The notes under the pieces were generated by a model. It saw only the letters and a program-made list of their open reading frames with translations. It had not been told where the DNA came from and ran no database searches. A program made the position numbers and the translations under genes. A stretch of DNA of 64,000 bases from Hyphodiscus hymeniophilus (lineage: Eukaryota; Ascomycota; Leotiomycetes; Helotiales; Hyphodiscaceae): assembly GCA_016508695.1 (NCBI GenBank), contig VNKQ01000002.1, positions 1,798,001-1,862,000 of the forward strand, read 5' to 3'. Shown here piece by piece: positions 23,548 through 35,646 of this stretch (position 1 is the stretch's first letter; each line of letters starts with the position of its first letter).

Positions 23548-25590
23548 ATGGCTCCTGCCCCCAATGACACGATGTCTCTTCGCTCCGACATCCTGTCTCG
23601 CCGAATCAGCGAGATCGATCTCACCTCAAGAGGCCCCCGAGACGTTCTACCCGAGTTCAGACCCATTTATTCTCGAAATGAACTGCTTAACCTCAGATCC
23701 CCCAATCATGACGGCACTATGGAAGGTGCTGATTTCAGATTTGATGGAATCATGACACCCCCTTCCGTTTCTCATCCCGCTGTTCCACCTGCGTCGCCTG
23801 TCGATATCTCGCCTGACGGTGAGATTGGAATGAAGGAGGCACATAGAGGCGACGAGAATGGAGATAAAGACTTAGTTATGCCGCCCGGAGAGTTGAAGAA
23901 GAAAAAGAAAAAGAGTAGCGGAAAAGGGAAGAGTAAGAAGGGCATCACTGGATTTGAAGGTCTGTATCAAACTCACCGAACTTGCAATTTGGAACAACAT
24001 TGACAACGCCTTACAGAGTTCTATGCCGACCCTCCCATCACCCCGGATGAACACGATGAAGAGTGTGATCTTTATGACGCGTACGTCCAGCCATGGTTGA
24101 GCTGCATTGGTGCTAACGAATTTTAGGTCTCGAGAGTTTCATGAGTAAAGATATTCTTTAGCTGTGAAGGGGAATGCTAACATACCCAGACGTATTCAAA
24201 CCTGCATCCAGCGCTACAGACGCCGCCGCAATCTTGATGAGTCTCGTGCTCTTATTATCACGAAGTTTCTCGTCCTTGGTGGAGTCGAGGCTTCACCTAC
24301 CAAGGGCTTCACTGGTGGACTCGACAAGGAAACTATCGAAAACTCTACTGCGGATGAGATTGCGGCCATACAAGCCACTGATTTCGTTCGATCTGGTACA
24401 ACGAACTCTAAATACTATGATCCTTTGAAACCAGAAGGCTGGGTTGTAGATTTCGAAGGCGTTGTGAAGGGATTCCTGTGGGCGAATTTTCTCCATGTTG
24501 GAATCTCCTTGCTAAATAATTGTAGTTCTAATACCGCACCGCAACGTATTGGTTGCGCTGACAAACAAATCACCACCTACTGTTCAGTTGTCAAGAACTT
24601 CCTCAACTATGTCCTCGCCCATGCGGTCTGTCCCGAGTACACCGATAATATCCTTGCAGCACGCCACGTCTGTGATATGGCCGAAAGCGAACTTCTCTCA
24701 ATGAATTACCTCCGCGGAGGATTACCAGGAGACTTCAATATCGCCGCCTCTACCCTTTATGGTGGCCGCTATAAGGGGAATCAACTTGCTAATGAGCAGT
24801 GGGGTACACCTGTTGTAACCGACCCAGATCTCGACGTATTGGAAGCTCAAACAATCTTCAAGACCGCTATTGCGCTTTCTGGCACGGATGAGATGTTCAA
24901 CGCCGTTATGGCTGAAGAAGTCGAAATCATCGGCAGTCAGAGGAGATTTATGGAAGTCATTAAGATTGAGCTGCCAAGCCCAGAGACGATAGCCCAGTAC
25001 TTGAGTGTTTCGAAGACTGTGGGGAAGGATAATTACTGCAGATCTTTAGGTCTCATGCACGTCAAAGCTTGGGAGGGCCCAGGTATTGTAGAGGAGGACA
25101 TGACCGATGATGAGGACAACGATCACAAGACCTCGAATAACGGCCTCATCGAAACCTTTTGGCTTGAGCATGAAATCCTAAAACATTGCTTCCTCGGCCT
25201 TAAGCTTGACGTCACAGTCCATGAGCTGAATATCGGCATCAAATTCTTCGATGACCTTCCTGGGCTCTTTTGTTCGTTCTTTACCTACCTTCCCAATGAG
25301 AAGATGATTGGTTGGAAGGAACCAAGTAAGATATTCGTCTCTCAAATTCTACAGATTTTGAAACACTGACCCACTATCCAGCTCTAAATCCTAGAGGTCC
25401 GCCCACGGAAAACGATCCTGATGTGGAGGAAAAGGCAATGATGGGTGAAATTGAGAGCGACATTAGAGACGATGAGAAACTTGGCGAGAAGCTCACCATG
25501 AAGCCCAACTTGGCGCCATCAGCAGAGAGTATCTCGAAAAGGGAGTTTGCTCCAATTTCCGCGCCGGACACGAAGCTATTCGAGGATTGA
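23548..25590 (+). CDS. ARB1: Arb1, Argonaute siRNA chaperone (ARC) complex subunit
   Basis: Five exons (23548-23959, 24017-24080, 24127-24144, 24190-25325, 25382-25590) encode 612 residues. In fission yeast Arb1 with Arb2 and Ago1 forms the ARC complex, which holds duplex siRNA and is needed for RNAi-directed heterochromatin. The N-terminal 130 residues are disordered and end in a Lys/Ser run (KKKKKKSSGKGKSKK). The conserved core begins ITGFEEFYADPPITPDEH, crosses two introns as LYDASREFHERIQTCIQRY, and continues with FLVLGGVEASPTKGFTGGLD and WVVDFEGVVKGFLWANF. Exon 3 is only 18 bases; skipping it would remove six residues in the best conserved stretch. The C-terminus is acidic, ending DTKLFED. 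Start at the first ATG (MAPAPNDTMSLR); the next in-frame ATG is eight codons on. Confidence 0.9.
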
Positions 25591-26494
25591 TGGATTTATA
25601 CATGGTGACATGGGTTGGTGGACTGGACGCGGACCCTCTCCTAGAAAGATTCCACTTCCTCTAACACACCGAGCAATTTGGCGAGGGTTTTGGGGCATGT
25701 AATACCAGGCCCATTATTGGTACTGGCGTTAACTTCTTTCTCTGCTTTGTTTCCCTTATATTCCGATACTTGCAGCATAGTTTTCCTTTGTAGTCGAAGG
25801 ATGCGCTGCATGAAAATACGCTGGCGGCGTGACAGGAAAAGGTCACTCGATAGACATCTAATTGGAAGTCTATCACTGCCTGAAGTGGTCGCGAGGCTCT
25901 GAACCACTTGATCTGTACAATAGCTGTTAATAAAAGTCTCTTTGCACAACACAGGATGATAGCTTAGATTGGAGGCTAGAATGAGAAACGACTACGTGAT
26001 GTATGTTCGCTCTGTGAAGTGTCTTGGTTCTGCCCGTGTCGAATAAGAAAATGTGACCCCATACCAGATTCTTTCTATCCAAAAACCTGGTCCAAGAACA
26101 TAATTGCTCAAAAGCTATGAATAATTTTGAACATTTGGTATTGTTGAAAATAACAAGAGAGCTACCGTCAGGCAGTGAGCAGCCAGGAGGTGTAATTCTT
26201 ACCTGATCCGGAAGCATATAATCAGAGATTTCAGAGGGGCATCTCGAGCATAATCACCAAATGTGACAACTAGTTTCGTGAGATGTAGAACTTTGAGAAG
26301 AAAGAAGCTTTTGGTAAATCCCCTTTTCTCTGTTCCTAATCCGGGGTATTCTCGGCAAAATGAGGGGCAACGACGTTGATCCACTTCTGGTGCGATCTCG
26401 TGAATTCGTCTGCTACCTTCTGATAACTCAACTCAAGCTTCAAAGGCTGTTATTGATGAATTGGTCGTAAGAATCTATTTGGCCATCCTCCTGT
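25591..26494. other. Intergenic, no supported gene
   Basis: This 0.9 kb stretch lies between ARB1 and the quinone oxidoreductase gene. Minus-strand frames of 60-103 codons here lack family features. The promoter of the downstream gene is expected near 26400-26490. Confidence 0.45.
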
Positions 26495-27695
26495 ATGTCT
26501 GCGAGATTGGTGACCCGTCTTTATACGCAAAATCTACGAAGTGCCTCCCGATTAACACAATTACATTCGCAGCTTTCACCCAACTCCTTTGCAACGACTT
26601 CCTCCGTACGCATGATGGCGACTTCGATCCCCAAAACCATGAAAGGCGTCTTGATTGAGAAGACAGGCGGAGTGGAGGTGTTGGAATATAAAACGGACCT
26701 CCCAATTCCTACGCCCAAAGAAGGCGAAGTGCTGGTGAAGAACGATTTTATTGGCATCAATTACATTGACACGTATGCTCGCTCCCTACTCTCCTTGCTT
26801 TATCCTCCCCAAATTACTCTATATATTTCTTTCTCAAGCATAGCTAAAAACTCCCAGCTACTACCGCAGTGGCCTTTACCCAGCCCCCAAACCCGAGATT
26901 CTCGGCCGCGAAGCAGAAGGAACTATTGTTGCTGTTGGCTCTGGAAACCTCTACGATCTGAAGGAGGGAGATAGAGTCGTCTGGCTCGGCACAGGCGCAT
27001 ACGCAGAATACACCTCCGTCCCCGCAGCAAAAACACACGCTTTGCCTTCATCCCTAGAGCCTGGTATCGCGGCTGCGGTGCTGCTGCAGGGCTTGACGGC
27101 GTTGACCTTGATCAAAGAGGCCTACGAGGTCAAGAAAGGGGATTGGGTTCTCGTACATGCGGCAGCTGGGGGTGTGGGTTTAATGCTGTGCCAGCTGTTG
27201 AAAGCTGTGGGGGCAAGGACGATAGGTACGGCAAGTACAGATGCGAAGATTGCAGAGGCGAAGAGCAATGGAGCGGAGTTTATGATCAATTACAAGGCGG
27301 AAAAGGACCTCGTTGGGAAGGTTAAAGAAATTACTGGCGGTGAGGGCGTCAGGGTGGTTTTCGACAGCACGGGAAAGGATCAGTTTGAGAATGACCTCGA
27401 GGTTGTGGCACGGAAGGGGACGGTGGTGTCTTATGGGAACTCGTCAGGTGCTGTGCCGCCTTTTGCTATCTCGAAATTGTCGGCGAAGAACGTGAAGGTT
27501 ATGAGGCCTACGCTGTTCAATTATATTTATACGAGGGAAGAGTATGAGAACTATACTGGGCAACTGTTTGATTTCATTGTCAAGGACGGGCTGAATGTTA
27601 AGATACATGAGACGTATCCGTTGGCGGAGGTTGCAAGGGCCCAGACGGATCTAGAGGGACGGAAGACGACGGGGAAGTTGCTTTTGAGACCATAG
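26495..27695 (+). CDS. Zeta-crystallin-type NADPH:quinone oxidoreductase, probably mitochondrial
   Basis: Two exons, 26495-26772 and 26858-27695, encode 371 residues. The join reads GINYIDTYYRSGLYPAPKPEILGREAEGT, the N-terminal GroES-like domain of medium-chain dehydrogenases without structural zinc. The Rossmann domain shows the NADPH-binding VLVHAAAGGVGLMLCQLLKA, then ARTIGTAST and VFDSTGKDQF; the C-terminus ends EGRKTTGKLLLRP. Residues 44 onward correspond to the usual start of the roughly 325-residue family. The first 40-43 residues (MSARLVTRLYTQNLRSASRL) are rich in Arg, Ser and Leu and lack acidic residues, which looks like a mitochondrial presequence. Methionines at about 40-41 could give a cytosolic form. 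Yeast Zta1 is the nearest characterised relative. Confidence 0.92.
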
Positions 27696-27798
27696 AGGCC
27701 ATAGAAGTTAAAGCCTGACAAGCACACAACAATCCAGCTTTTTATGCGAGTGTTCCCACAGCCAGCCAAAATTACGCTGCTAATGAACCACATCACAC

Positions 27799-29128
27799 CT
27801 AAGTCTGCTTCAGAGCCTCCAACAACTCCTTGGGCGGCTCTTGGCGGTAGCCCTTCGGGTTATTGCTCACCCATCTCCATAAGTCTTCGCACGCATCCTC
27901 GAGCGTCAGTTCCGTCTTCCACCCTAGCTCTTCATTCGCACGTGCCGGGTTGGCTGTCAAATCAAGAACATCGCCTGCTCTGCGTCCAACGACTTCGTAC
28001 TTCAACGGACGTCCGACAACTTTGCTGAATGCATTGATCATCTCAAAAACTGTGCAGCCGCGGCCAGATCCTAGATTCCAGGCTCTGACCCCGGGCTTGG
28101 CATCTCTTAGGTGGTTCAATGCTGCTAAGTGGCCCTTAGCTAGGTCGACGACATGGATATAATCACGAATCGCAGTGCCGTCTCTTGATGAGTAGTCTAC
28201 AAGTGTCAATTCTATTTCCATGAATGGAGGAGTGTTCGCGGGACATACCCTCACCAAACACCAAAAGCTTCTCCCTCTGCCCCGTAGCAACCTGCCCTAA
28301 TAATGGCAACAAATTGAACGGCACTCCTAAAGGATCTTCGCCCATAATTCCACTTGGATGCGAGCCCGCGGGATTGAAATATCTCAACAGGGCTCCATTC
28401 CATTGCTCAAACGGCTTATTGGCCTTTTTCGCATTGTTGCGTTCTGCGTCTATGAAGTCCGTAATGATCAATTCGATTGTGCTCTTCGTGCGTCCGTAGG
28501 GGTTCGTTGGACCGATGGGGCAGTGTTCAGGGATGGGGATCATGTTGGGGACTCGTGTCGCATCACCATAGACAGTGGCGGAGGAGGAGAAGACGATGTT
28601 ATGTACATTGTGCTTCTGCATGCAGCGTAAGAGGGTGATGGTTCCGCCAACGTTCACGCGATAATATTCGAGGGGATCTCGCCGGATTCTCCAACAGCCT
28701 GTATTTTCATGAGCGCTTGCATGGCGAGGATGCCCCAAGACACAGACCTTCAACGCTGCGAAGTGGATGACGCTGTCGATATCCTCATGTGCCGCGAACA
28801 CCTTGTTCAGTCCTTCTTCATCTGTGATGTCGACTTGATGGAACTCAGGGCGCTTGCCGCACAGAAGCTCGATGCGATCGAGGGAGACTTTGGAGGAGTT
28901 GTAGAGCGAATCGACGATGACGACTTTGTAGCCGTGTTGGAGGAGAGCCAGACTCGTGAATGAACCGATGTAGCCAGTTCCTCTGCGATTGATGTTAGCT
29001 TTGCTCTGTCGGTGTGCCTCTCATGGTGGGGTCTTCTGCAGCTGTCCAATCTGGGGTGGGGTTGCACATTCTTTTACTTGGGCGGAGAGTGAGGCTTACC
29101 CAGTAATCAGTACCGTTCCTACAGCCAT
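27799..29128 (-). CDS. UDP-glucose 4-epimerase, with an apparent one-base frameshift
   Basis: Four exons, complement of 29128-29100, 28982-28748, 28698-28249 and 28196-27799, would give about 370 residues, the usual length. The enzyme interconverts UDP-glucose and UDP-galactose (Leloir pathway, galactose-containing polymers). Visible are VLITGGTGYIGSFTS (NAD-binding), VIHFAALK, SSSATVYGD, NPYGRTKSTIE (catalytic Tyr and Lys), LLRYFNPAGSHPSG, DYSSRDGTAIRDYIHVVDLA and AWNLGSGRG. After the second intron the frame reads AVGESGEIP but PLEYYRVNVGG follows in another frame. The four-C run on the coding strand (28675-28672) is one base short of that needed to join them. No canonical alternative splice keeps both halves. 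It is either a base-calling error or a real disabling change. Confidence 0.85.
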
Positions 29129-30129
29129 GATTGATGTTGCTGGAGGAGTTGAATGCTGTGGAGAGTATGTGTTCCTTCACTTATAACTTCAATACGAGGT
29201 AGTGGGTGGGTGGCATGTCGAATCTCAAGGGGTATTAGGGGCAGGGATCGGGGATCAAGCAACACGTGTTTGAGTGGATGAATATTGGCAGAGTAAAGTC
29301 TTCTCGTGGTCGTACAATCTCAACTATCATGGAATTCTCTTATTTTACGTGAATGATATCAAGTGATTTCGACTGAGGAACATCAGCAACTTCGATGCCA
29401 ATGTCTCAAGCATCGCTTTGCTTCCTCTCCACCAAATTTGAACCCCTGGTTGAGCTTGGATTGCACCAGCCACTCAGTCCGACACTACAGTAACTCAAGC
29501 CACATCCATGGTCATCAACAACAAGGATAGTCGCGCAACATTCACTTCTTTCAAGCTCACAAAGAGTCTCAATCCGTCCAAAAGAGCCAACAACCTCAAA
29601 GATTTCGACCAAGAACTCTTCCGCAAACGATCAGACCATTGACCAACAAATCCATGGTAGCTGCTACTCCAGGAGCAGCATGTTGATCACATTAAATGGC
29701 CTCCCATTGTTTTACACCAGCCGTACATTGTTCCACGACTCGAAGACCTCCTAACCTCGACTTGCGCCCGAAGGTAGCATCGACAGCACACTTTTGCATT
29801 TACATCAAATCTGTGATATCCGAGTGAACAATTGCTAAATCTTGCTATTGAGACGCGTATTCTGGAGTATTGGTTAGGTTTCGGCTACCATTGTGTCGCT
29901 CCTATTGTGTATTGATGCGAATGTGAATAGCTTCGCACAATAGTAAGTCTACCAGATTGTGATTTGCAAGCACTACAGATACTTCCTGGTTTTACATTCC
30001 TTTCCTGTTCTCCTTCTCTTGTTTGCAAACTTTCTTGTACGAATCGCATTACTGACTTTCTTCCAAGAGTCCAATTTGAGCGAAATCCAACCTCCTTCAA
30101 TTTTTGTGCCCGCGAAACCCACTGCGATC
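29129..30129. promoter_or_regulatory. Divergent intergenic region, epimerase and SUN gene
   Basis: 1 kb between divergent starts; it should contain both promoters. No gene is supported. The frame upstream of the SUN-gene ATG is open for about 57 codons without an ATG. Confidence 0.45.
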
Positions 30130-32399
30130 ATGTCTACCATACGAACTACGCGTTCCACTACGAGGGCTGCTTCTAGCAGAGGAGCTTCGCCCGCTCTCAC
30201 CGAATCCTCCATCCCCGCAACTCCCTCTGCCAAATCTAAGCGTACCGGGGGTCCCAAAACACCTTTACCCACAATTGCTGGTCGATTGAGCACTTCATAT
30301 GGTACGAATGCTACACACCAACCGGCTTCTCTGAATGTTCCAGAGTCTGGACAAGAAGTCGACAATGTCCTGGGCAACATCCTCCAACCCCAAGGCATTA
30401 CCCTCCCAACCGTCCGTGAGGAAGATACATCTAGCGAGAGTGAGTACAATTGATATGAACGTTTTGGAGCCTGCTAATTGTCATACAGAATCTCGTGATG
30501 GACGACCTGTGAATACTCGTCGCTACCGTCATGGTAGAGCTGATCCTGTGATTGTTGACCGTAGTTACGGCAATGAGAGCCAGATCTTCGGTCACGCTGG
30601 ATTCGAAGATTCATCGGTTGCGTCTCCGATCCAAGACCCCCCGCCACCACCAGCTCAACACATGCGACCAAGTTCAAAGAGCCGACAGGAGCGACAACGA
30701 TTGGACCGAGAGCAGACTCTTCAGGAGCATGCACGTACCCCGGTGATCCGTGCACGCAAGGCTGTTGCAAATACCTCCAAGTCTATCTTCGAGCGGATGA
30801 CTTGGTCGGTTGATAAGAGTTTGGATCTTGCTGCAAGCCTCGGTCTCCAGCTTCGCAAGTGAGTTTGGCACATTCAAAAGAGATTGATATTGAAACTAAC
30901 TCATCAATAGGGTTTCGGCATGGATCAAGAAACATGTAACGATTTTGTCCATATTATCCGTACTTACCTTGACCCTTCTACTTCTTAATCCTGGCTCGTA
31001 CCGATGGTATGGATTTGATTTGAAGCACAACGTCGGCCAGTTCGTCCCCGACTTCATGGCAAACCCTGGTAGCGCCTTCAGTCCCACAGAAATCAGAGAC
31101 CTTCAGTTCCGCATCAAAACCGCCGAGTACGACATCGCCTATCTGAAGAAGCGAGGTGAGATCGACGAAAAGGCTATTGCTCATCTGAAGGCATTGCTTC
31201 CAGACCATGTCATTGTCAAGAAAACTTCAGGTGGCAAGCTTGAGATTACTCAGGATTTCTGGCATGCATTGGATGCAAAGATGCGTTCAGAAAGTGCGTA
31301 TCTCCGTCCAACCGCCGGCAAAACCTCGGATGCCTCAATCACCGATGTTTCTCTTCCTCACATTGAAACTCTCATGGAAAAGTCAAAGATGTGGGACAGA
31401 TACCTGCAGAATAATCGTATCCAGCTGAAAGCGTGGGCCGGCGAAGAATTCGATGCCAGATTCCCCGAGAAGTTTAGGGACTCCATCGAAGTCACCAAGT
31501 CAGATTTCATTGAACTGATTCGTGAGAATTGGGAGGACTCACAAAATGAGATCACCAAGGAGATCCGCAGACTCTCCTCTCAATTCGACGATACCGCTCG
31601 CCATGTCCAACACGCCGAGGGCAACGTTGTAGGTCATACCAGAGAGCAGATTAAAGCTATTTCCACGGACGTCTTCAAATCGCTCCTTTCTACCACACAA
31701 CTTGAGGCTCTCGCTAGGGCCAACAAAAATATCAATGCTGCAGCTACCAAACACCGCCTCAACCACTTCTCTCCCTTAACCGGCGCCGCGATCAACCCTA
31801 AACTCACCTCGCCCAACTATCTCTTCCCAAGCATGGATCGCAACTTCCTCGTCAGAACTCTCTCACGGGCTATATGGCAATCAATGCCGACTCCGAACCC
31901 TCCTATAGTTGCTCTCCAGAGATGGGAAGAACATGGAGATTGCTGGTGCGCACCGTCGAAGGGTGCCGATGGTTTTGGCGCTAGCCTCACTGTCAACATG
32001 GCCAGCAATATTTATCCAGACCAAATCATAATTGAACACATGCCACCATCGGGTTCGATGGAGCCAGGAGCTGCCCCAAAAGACATGGAGTTACTCGCTT
32101 ACATCGAAGACTCAGAAACATATCACACCATCAAGCAACGATCAGAGGAGATCTTTTATGATGAGATCTTAGATGAGCCACTACCATTCGGCTTCGTCCG
32201 CATTGGCACTTGGACTTACGATTCACACTCAATGTCCAACATCCAGTCATTCCCACTTCAGATTGAACTGGGCATGATCAAAGGTCCGTCGTATACGAAC
32301 AGACTCAGTGTACGATCGAAGAACAATTGGGGCGAAGGCGAGGTGGATTACACTTGTCTTTATCGGGTTCGTGTGAATGGAGAAGTTGCTAAGATATGA
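30130..32399 (+). CDS. SUN-domain nuclear envelope protein (Sad1/UNC-84-like)
   Basis: Three exons (30130-30439, 30489-30858, 30911-32399) encode 722 residues. SUN proteins span the inner nuclear membrane and join KASH partners in LINC complexes. The N-terminal 225 residues, expected to face the nucleoplasm, are Ser/Thr/Arg-rich (MSTIRTTRSTTRAASSRG). A single membrane span follows, VTILSILSVLTLTLLLL at about residues 235-251. The lumenal part has helical coiled-coil-like segments (EIRDLQFRIKTAEYDIAYLKKR and others). The SUN domain occupies about 530-715, with ALQRWEEHGDCWCAP, a strand IIIEHMPP and a C-terminal NNWGEGEVDYTCLYRVRV. The Cys pair in CWC and the EH motif are typical. The chosen start is the ATG giving MSTIRTT. 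Confidence 0.9.
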
Positions 32400-33671
32400 T
32401 GAAATGAAGGGTGAATCTGTGGACGAGACCAATGTTGTACCTGAGATACAGTCAGTAGATTTCCAATGAAAATACTTTGTCTTCAGATCGTTATCTATTG
32501 TGTGAATTGTGCATTCATGTTTGCGTCTTGGCTCCAATGATGCGCTGGTATCCAAATTGGTCAAATGTTTTAATGAGCGATTTTGGCAGAGTTATTTTGT
32601 GTAAGGTATCTTCAGGTGTTCTCCCATGTGGAACGAGAAGGTCTGTCCTACCAACAGTTCGGTCAATTACTCAAGAGTCCGGGCTAGGGAGAGTTCTTGA
32701 CCGAAGATTTATCTCAACTGTCCAAAAGCTTTGAGCGGTTTCGGGATTAACCTTGTGCTTGGAGATGATTTTTCAAGTGCATCAAGAATGCTGACATCAG
32801 CTGTCTAAATCTCTCAAGAACGGGTTAGGATAGGCCACGAAAGAAGATTTGTTGAGTATCATGCGTTAAACGCCGGGTCTTGGTTTCAGCTATGACTTTT
32901 TACTTAAGGGTCTAAAATAAATGCGAGGCTCAAGAAGAGATACATGATTCTACGTGTGAACCATACCCCATCCGAGGCAACGGCAAATCACAAAGATACA
33001 AGAGATGTCGATGTTGGAGTATGCTAAGTCGGTGAGTCGTGATAGCTGCTCTGAGATATCTGAAAGTTTTTACATAATTCTGTAGATAGCATGCCGCATG
33101 CATGATGAGATGGACTGCGGACATCCTTTCGCTTTGAAACGCATGATATGGATCTCTGGACACTAGATAGTAGATGTTTCTCCACATCCAAGTCCCAACA
33201 CGATGCCACAACGCGGCGCAGCATTTGCTGACCCTCGCCTCCTTGCCAGATCTCTCTCATTCTCTTTATCTCTCCAACGCAACTTGGTGCCCTGGCAGCC
33301 AGTTTGCGTTTAGATCCCAAGGAATGCGGGAGTCCCGGGTTGAAGGTCCGCCACCACAGGCATCTGGAATGTGGTGACCTGAGAAATCATGAGAGCAACG
33401 TCTAGTCCTGCAGACATCCCATGCTAGTAACGCTTTGCCTTGACAAATACACAGACAATGGATATAGTACGGTAGCCTTTTCCACACTCGTCTAGACCGG
33501 GATGCAGCGACTACTACTGCACACGCGGCACCGGATGCACTAACCCCACACCTCCTTCCGTCACCGAAGGCCCAATTAAGGTCCAACAACATCAACATCA
33601 ACCTTATCGATGCAACTGCCAGCCCTTTGGATGCCATGTAATAAAATATCTTCAAATTCTTAACCCACGCC
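32400..33671. other. Intergenic, no supported gene
   Basis: This 1.3 kb stretch lies between the SUN and PQ-loop genes, both on the plus strand. A minus-strand frame of 135 codons (33673-33266) overlaps the next gene's start and shows no family features. The PQ-loop gene promoter should lie at its right end. Confidence 0.45.
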
Positions 33672-34923
33672 ATGGATCACCTCCACGCTCTGGAAGGCCT
33701 TGCCGCCAAACGCTGCAAGAAACTCAAGGAACCAAGTTATGCTAACTTGACTATTTCTATGTAAGTAGCCCGGCGCCAATATTCAATTTCTTTAGGCAAT
33801 CAGCAATCGTGCCACACATAAAAGGCTCTGAGGGTGTTTGCTCCTTTTCCCTAAATACTCGAAACTTCTGCATGCTCCTCTTTCTATCTTGAGAGAGAGC
33901 TCCGGCTTACCACCTTCTAGAGTCATCCTCGTCGGCATTCTCGTATCCTACCTCCCACAGCATTATCGAATCATTTCTCGGCGAACATCCGAAGGCATAT
34001 CTCCATACTTCATCCTTTTGGGCACAACATCGGGAACAAGTGCTTTCGCGAACATACTGGCGTTGCCAGCTTCTAGGGCTGATGTCGCCTGCTGTCAGCA
34101 AGTCAGTGCATTCGAGTGTGCTACAGGGCTTCTAGGTATTGCGCAAGTTGGCGTACAGTGGTTCTGCTTCGCAATAATGTAAGTTCTCCAATGTGAGTGG
34201 CCGGGCCTTGCTCACAGGTCCACCAGCCTGCTACTCTTTCTCGTCTTTTTCCCCCGAAACTCGGTCCTCCCACATGCGAGCCAAGGCAACAACATACAAG
34301 ACCAATATACCTGGCGAACAGCGGTTACCGTGGCAGTTTTATGCCTTTTTCATGGTCTTGCCATCATAATCATCAGCGGATGGTTGTTCCTCGCTCGACC
34401 AGATTATCTTGGCCATTGGGCGAACGCGCTGGGAATTATGGCCACCATATTAGCAGCGATACAATACATACCTCAGATTTTGATGACCTGGAATCTGGGT
34501 CATGTGGGAAGTTTGAGCATACCCATGATGATTCTGCAAACACCAGGCAGCTTTGTCTGGTCTGGTAGCTTGTGGTGGAGGTTGGGCCTCGAAGGCTGGA
34601 GCACATGGGGCGTCTTCCTAGTCACTGGGTCTTTACAAGGTTGCCTTCTAGCCCTGGGAATTTATTTCAACATACAAGCCAGGCGGATGAATAAATCTGT
34701 AGCATCTAATAATGTTGGTTTCATTCTCTGTCCATCGCAGAAAAATGCTAATTCAGCGCAGGAGAGTGCAAGATGTGGTGTAGGATACATATCCACAACA
34801 CCTGAAGCGAACACGGATGATGAAGATGTTGCATTCGTGGCGGATGAAAATACACCACTTGTGAATGGTCAGAATGAATCTCGGAAATCCAAGCAGTCAC
34901 CAACACAGCAGGCGTCAAGATGA
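33672..34923 (+). CDS. PQ-loop repeat membrane protein
   Basis: Three exons (33672-33760, 33921-34178, 34218-34923) encode 350 residues. The first join gives ANLTISIVILVGILVSYLPQHYRII and the second FCFAIMSTSLLLFLVFF. Two PQ-loop motifs are visible: YLPQHYR near the N-terminus and QYIPQILMTW in the second half. Between and after them are hydrophobic segments consistent with a seven-helix bundle, for example VTVAVLCLFHGLAIIIISGWLF and WGVFLVTGSLQGCLLALGIYF. The family includes lysosomal/vacuolar cationic amino-acid and cystine exporters and SWEET-like carriers; the substrate here is unknown. The last 80 residues are hydrophilic and acidic and end near ENTPLVNGQNESRKS; ENTPLV resembles an acidic dileucine-type sorting signal, an inference. 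Confidence 0.88.
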
Positions 34924-35646
34924 CGTTCACGCTCACAAACTCCTACTAAATGAGTCGGGAAGGCTTTTCCATGGGTAGCAATGAAGCCATTGAATGGAGG
35001 TCTGCCATTTCATCCCAATGCAAAACTGATGGATTAACACTTCGAGTGCTGTCAAACTTTAGCCCTTAAATCGCTTCAACGTTTCAATGATCCTGGTAAT
35101 GTCTAGCACCCAGGAAAATAAAGCCCTGCATTCCTGAATGCTCAAATACTCTGATATATTTAGATTATCGCCTGTTTAGTTATCGAATTCCTTCTCAGCC
35201 CCCAATTATTTATGAACCATGTGGGCTGTCTATTAGGCTGTATCAAAGTTCCAGCTTCCCAATTACTCAAGTGAGATCAGAATAGGGCATAACATAGTGG
35301 ACAAAAATGCATAGTATCTTAATGCCATCGATGGTTCCAGCGCTTTGGGTGTCCCTTCAAGCATATATGATAAGGTCATTAAAGTCAACGCTTTTATTGT
35401 ATGATGCATGTCACGGCTAATATTTGGTCTCTCCTTCCAACTCCGGTGAACTGGACCCAGTGCAAATTAGCACTCAAGTGGTCAAAGAATCAAATCTTCT
35501 GAAAATCAACGCATCCATCCATAGCCATATCATCATAGCCATATCATATCATAAAGCCCACGGCTCATCCGTCCTAGGTTTCCCATTAGCTGAACAATTC
35601 GCTCAAAGCCGGAAAGTCGGATTACTTACGTTGTCTGTATGAATTT
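34924..35646. other. Intergenic, convergent
   Basis: Between the PQ-loop gene stop and the HTGT-repeat gene stop. AT-rich, with only a 72-codon frame that is not supported. Confidence 0.45.
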
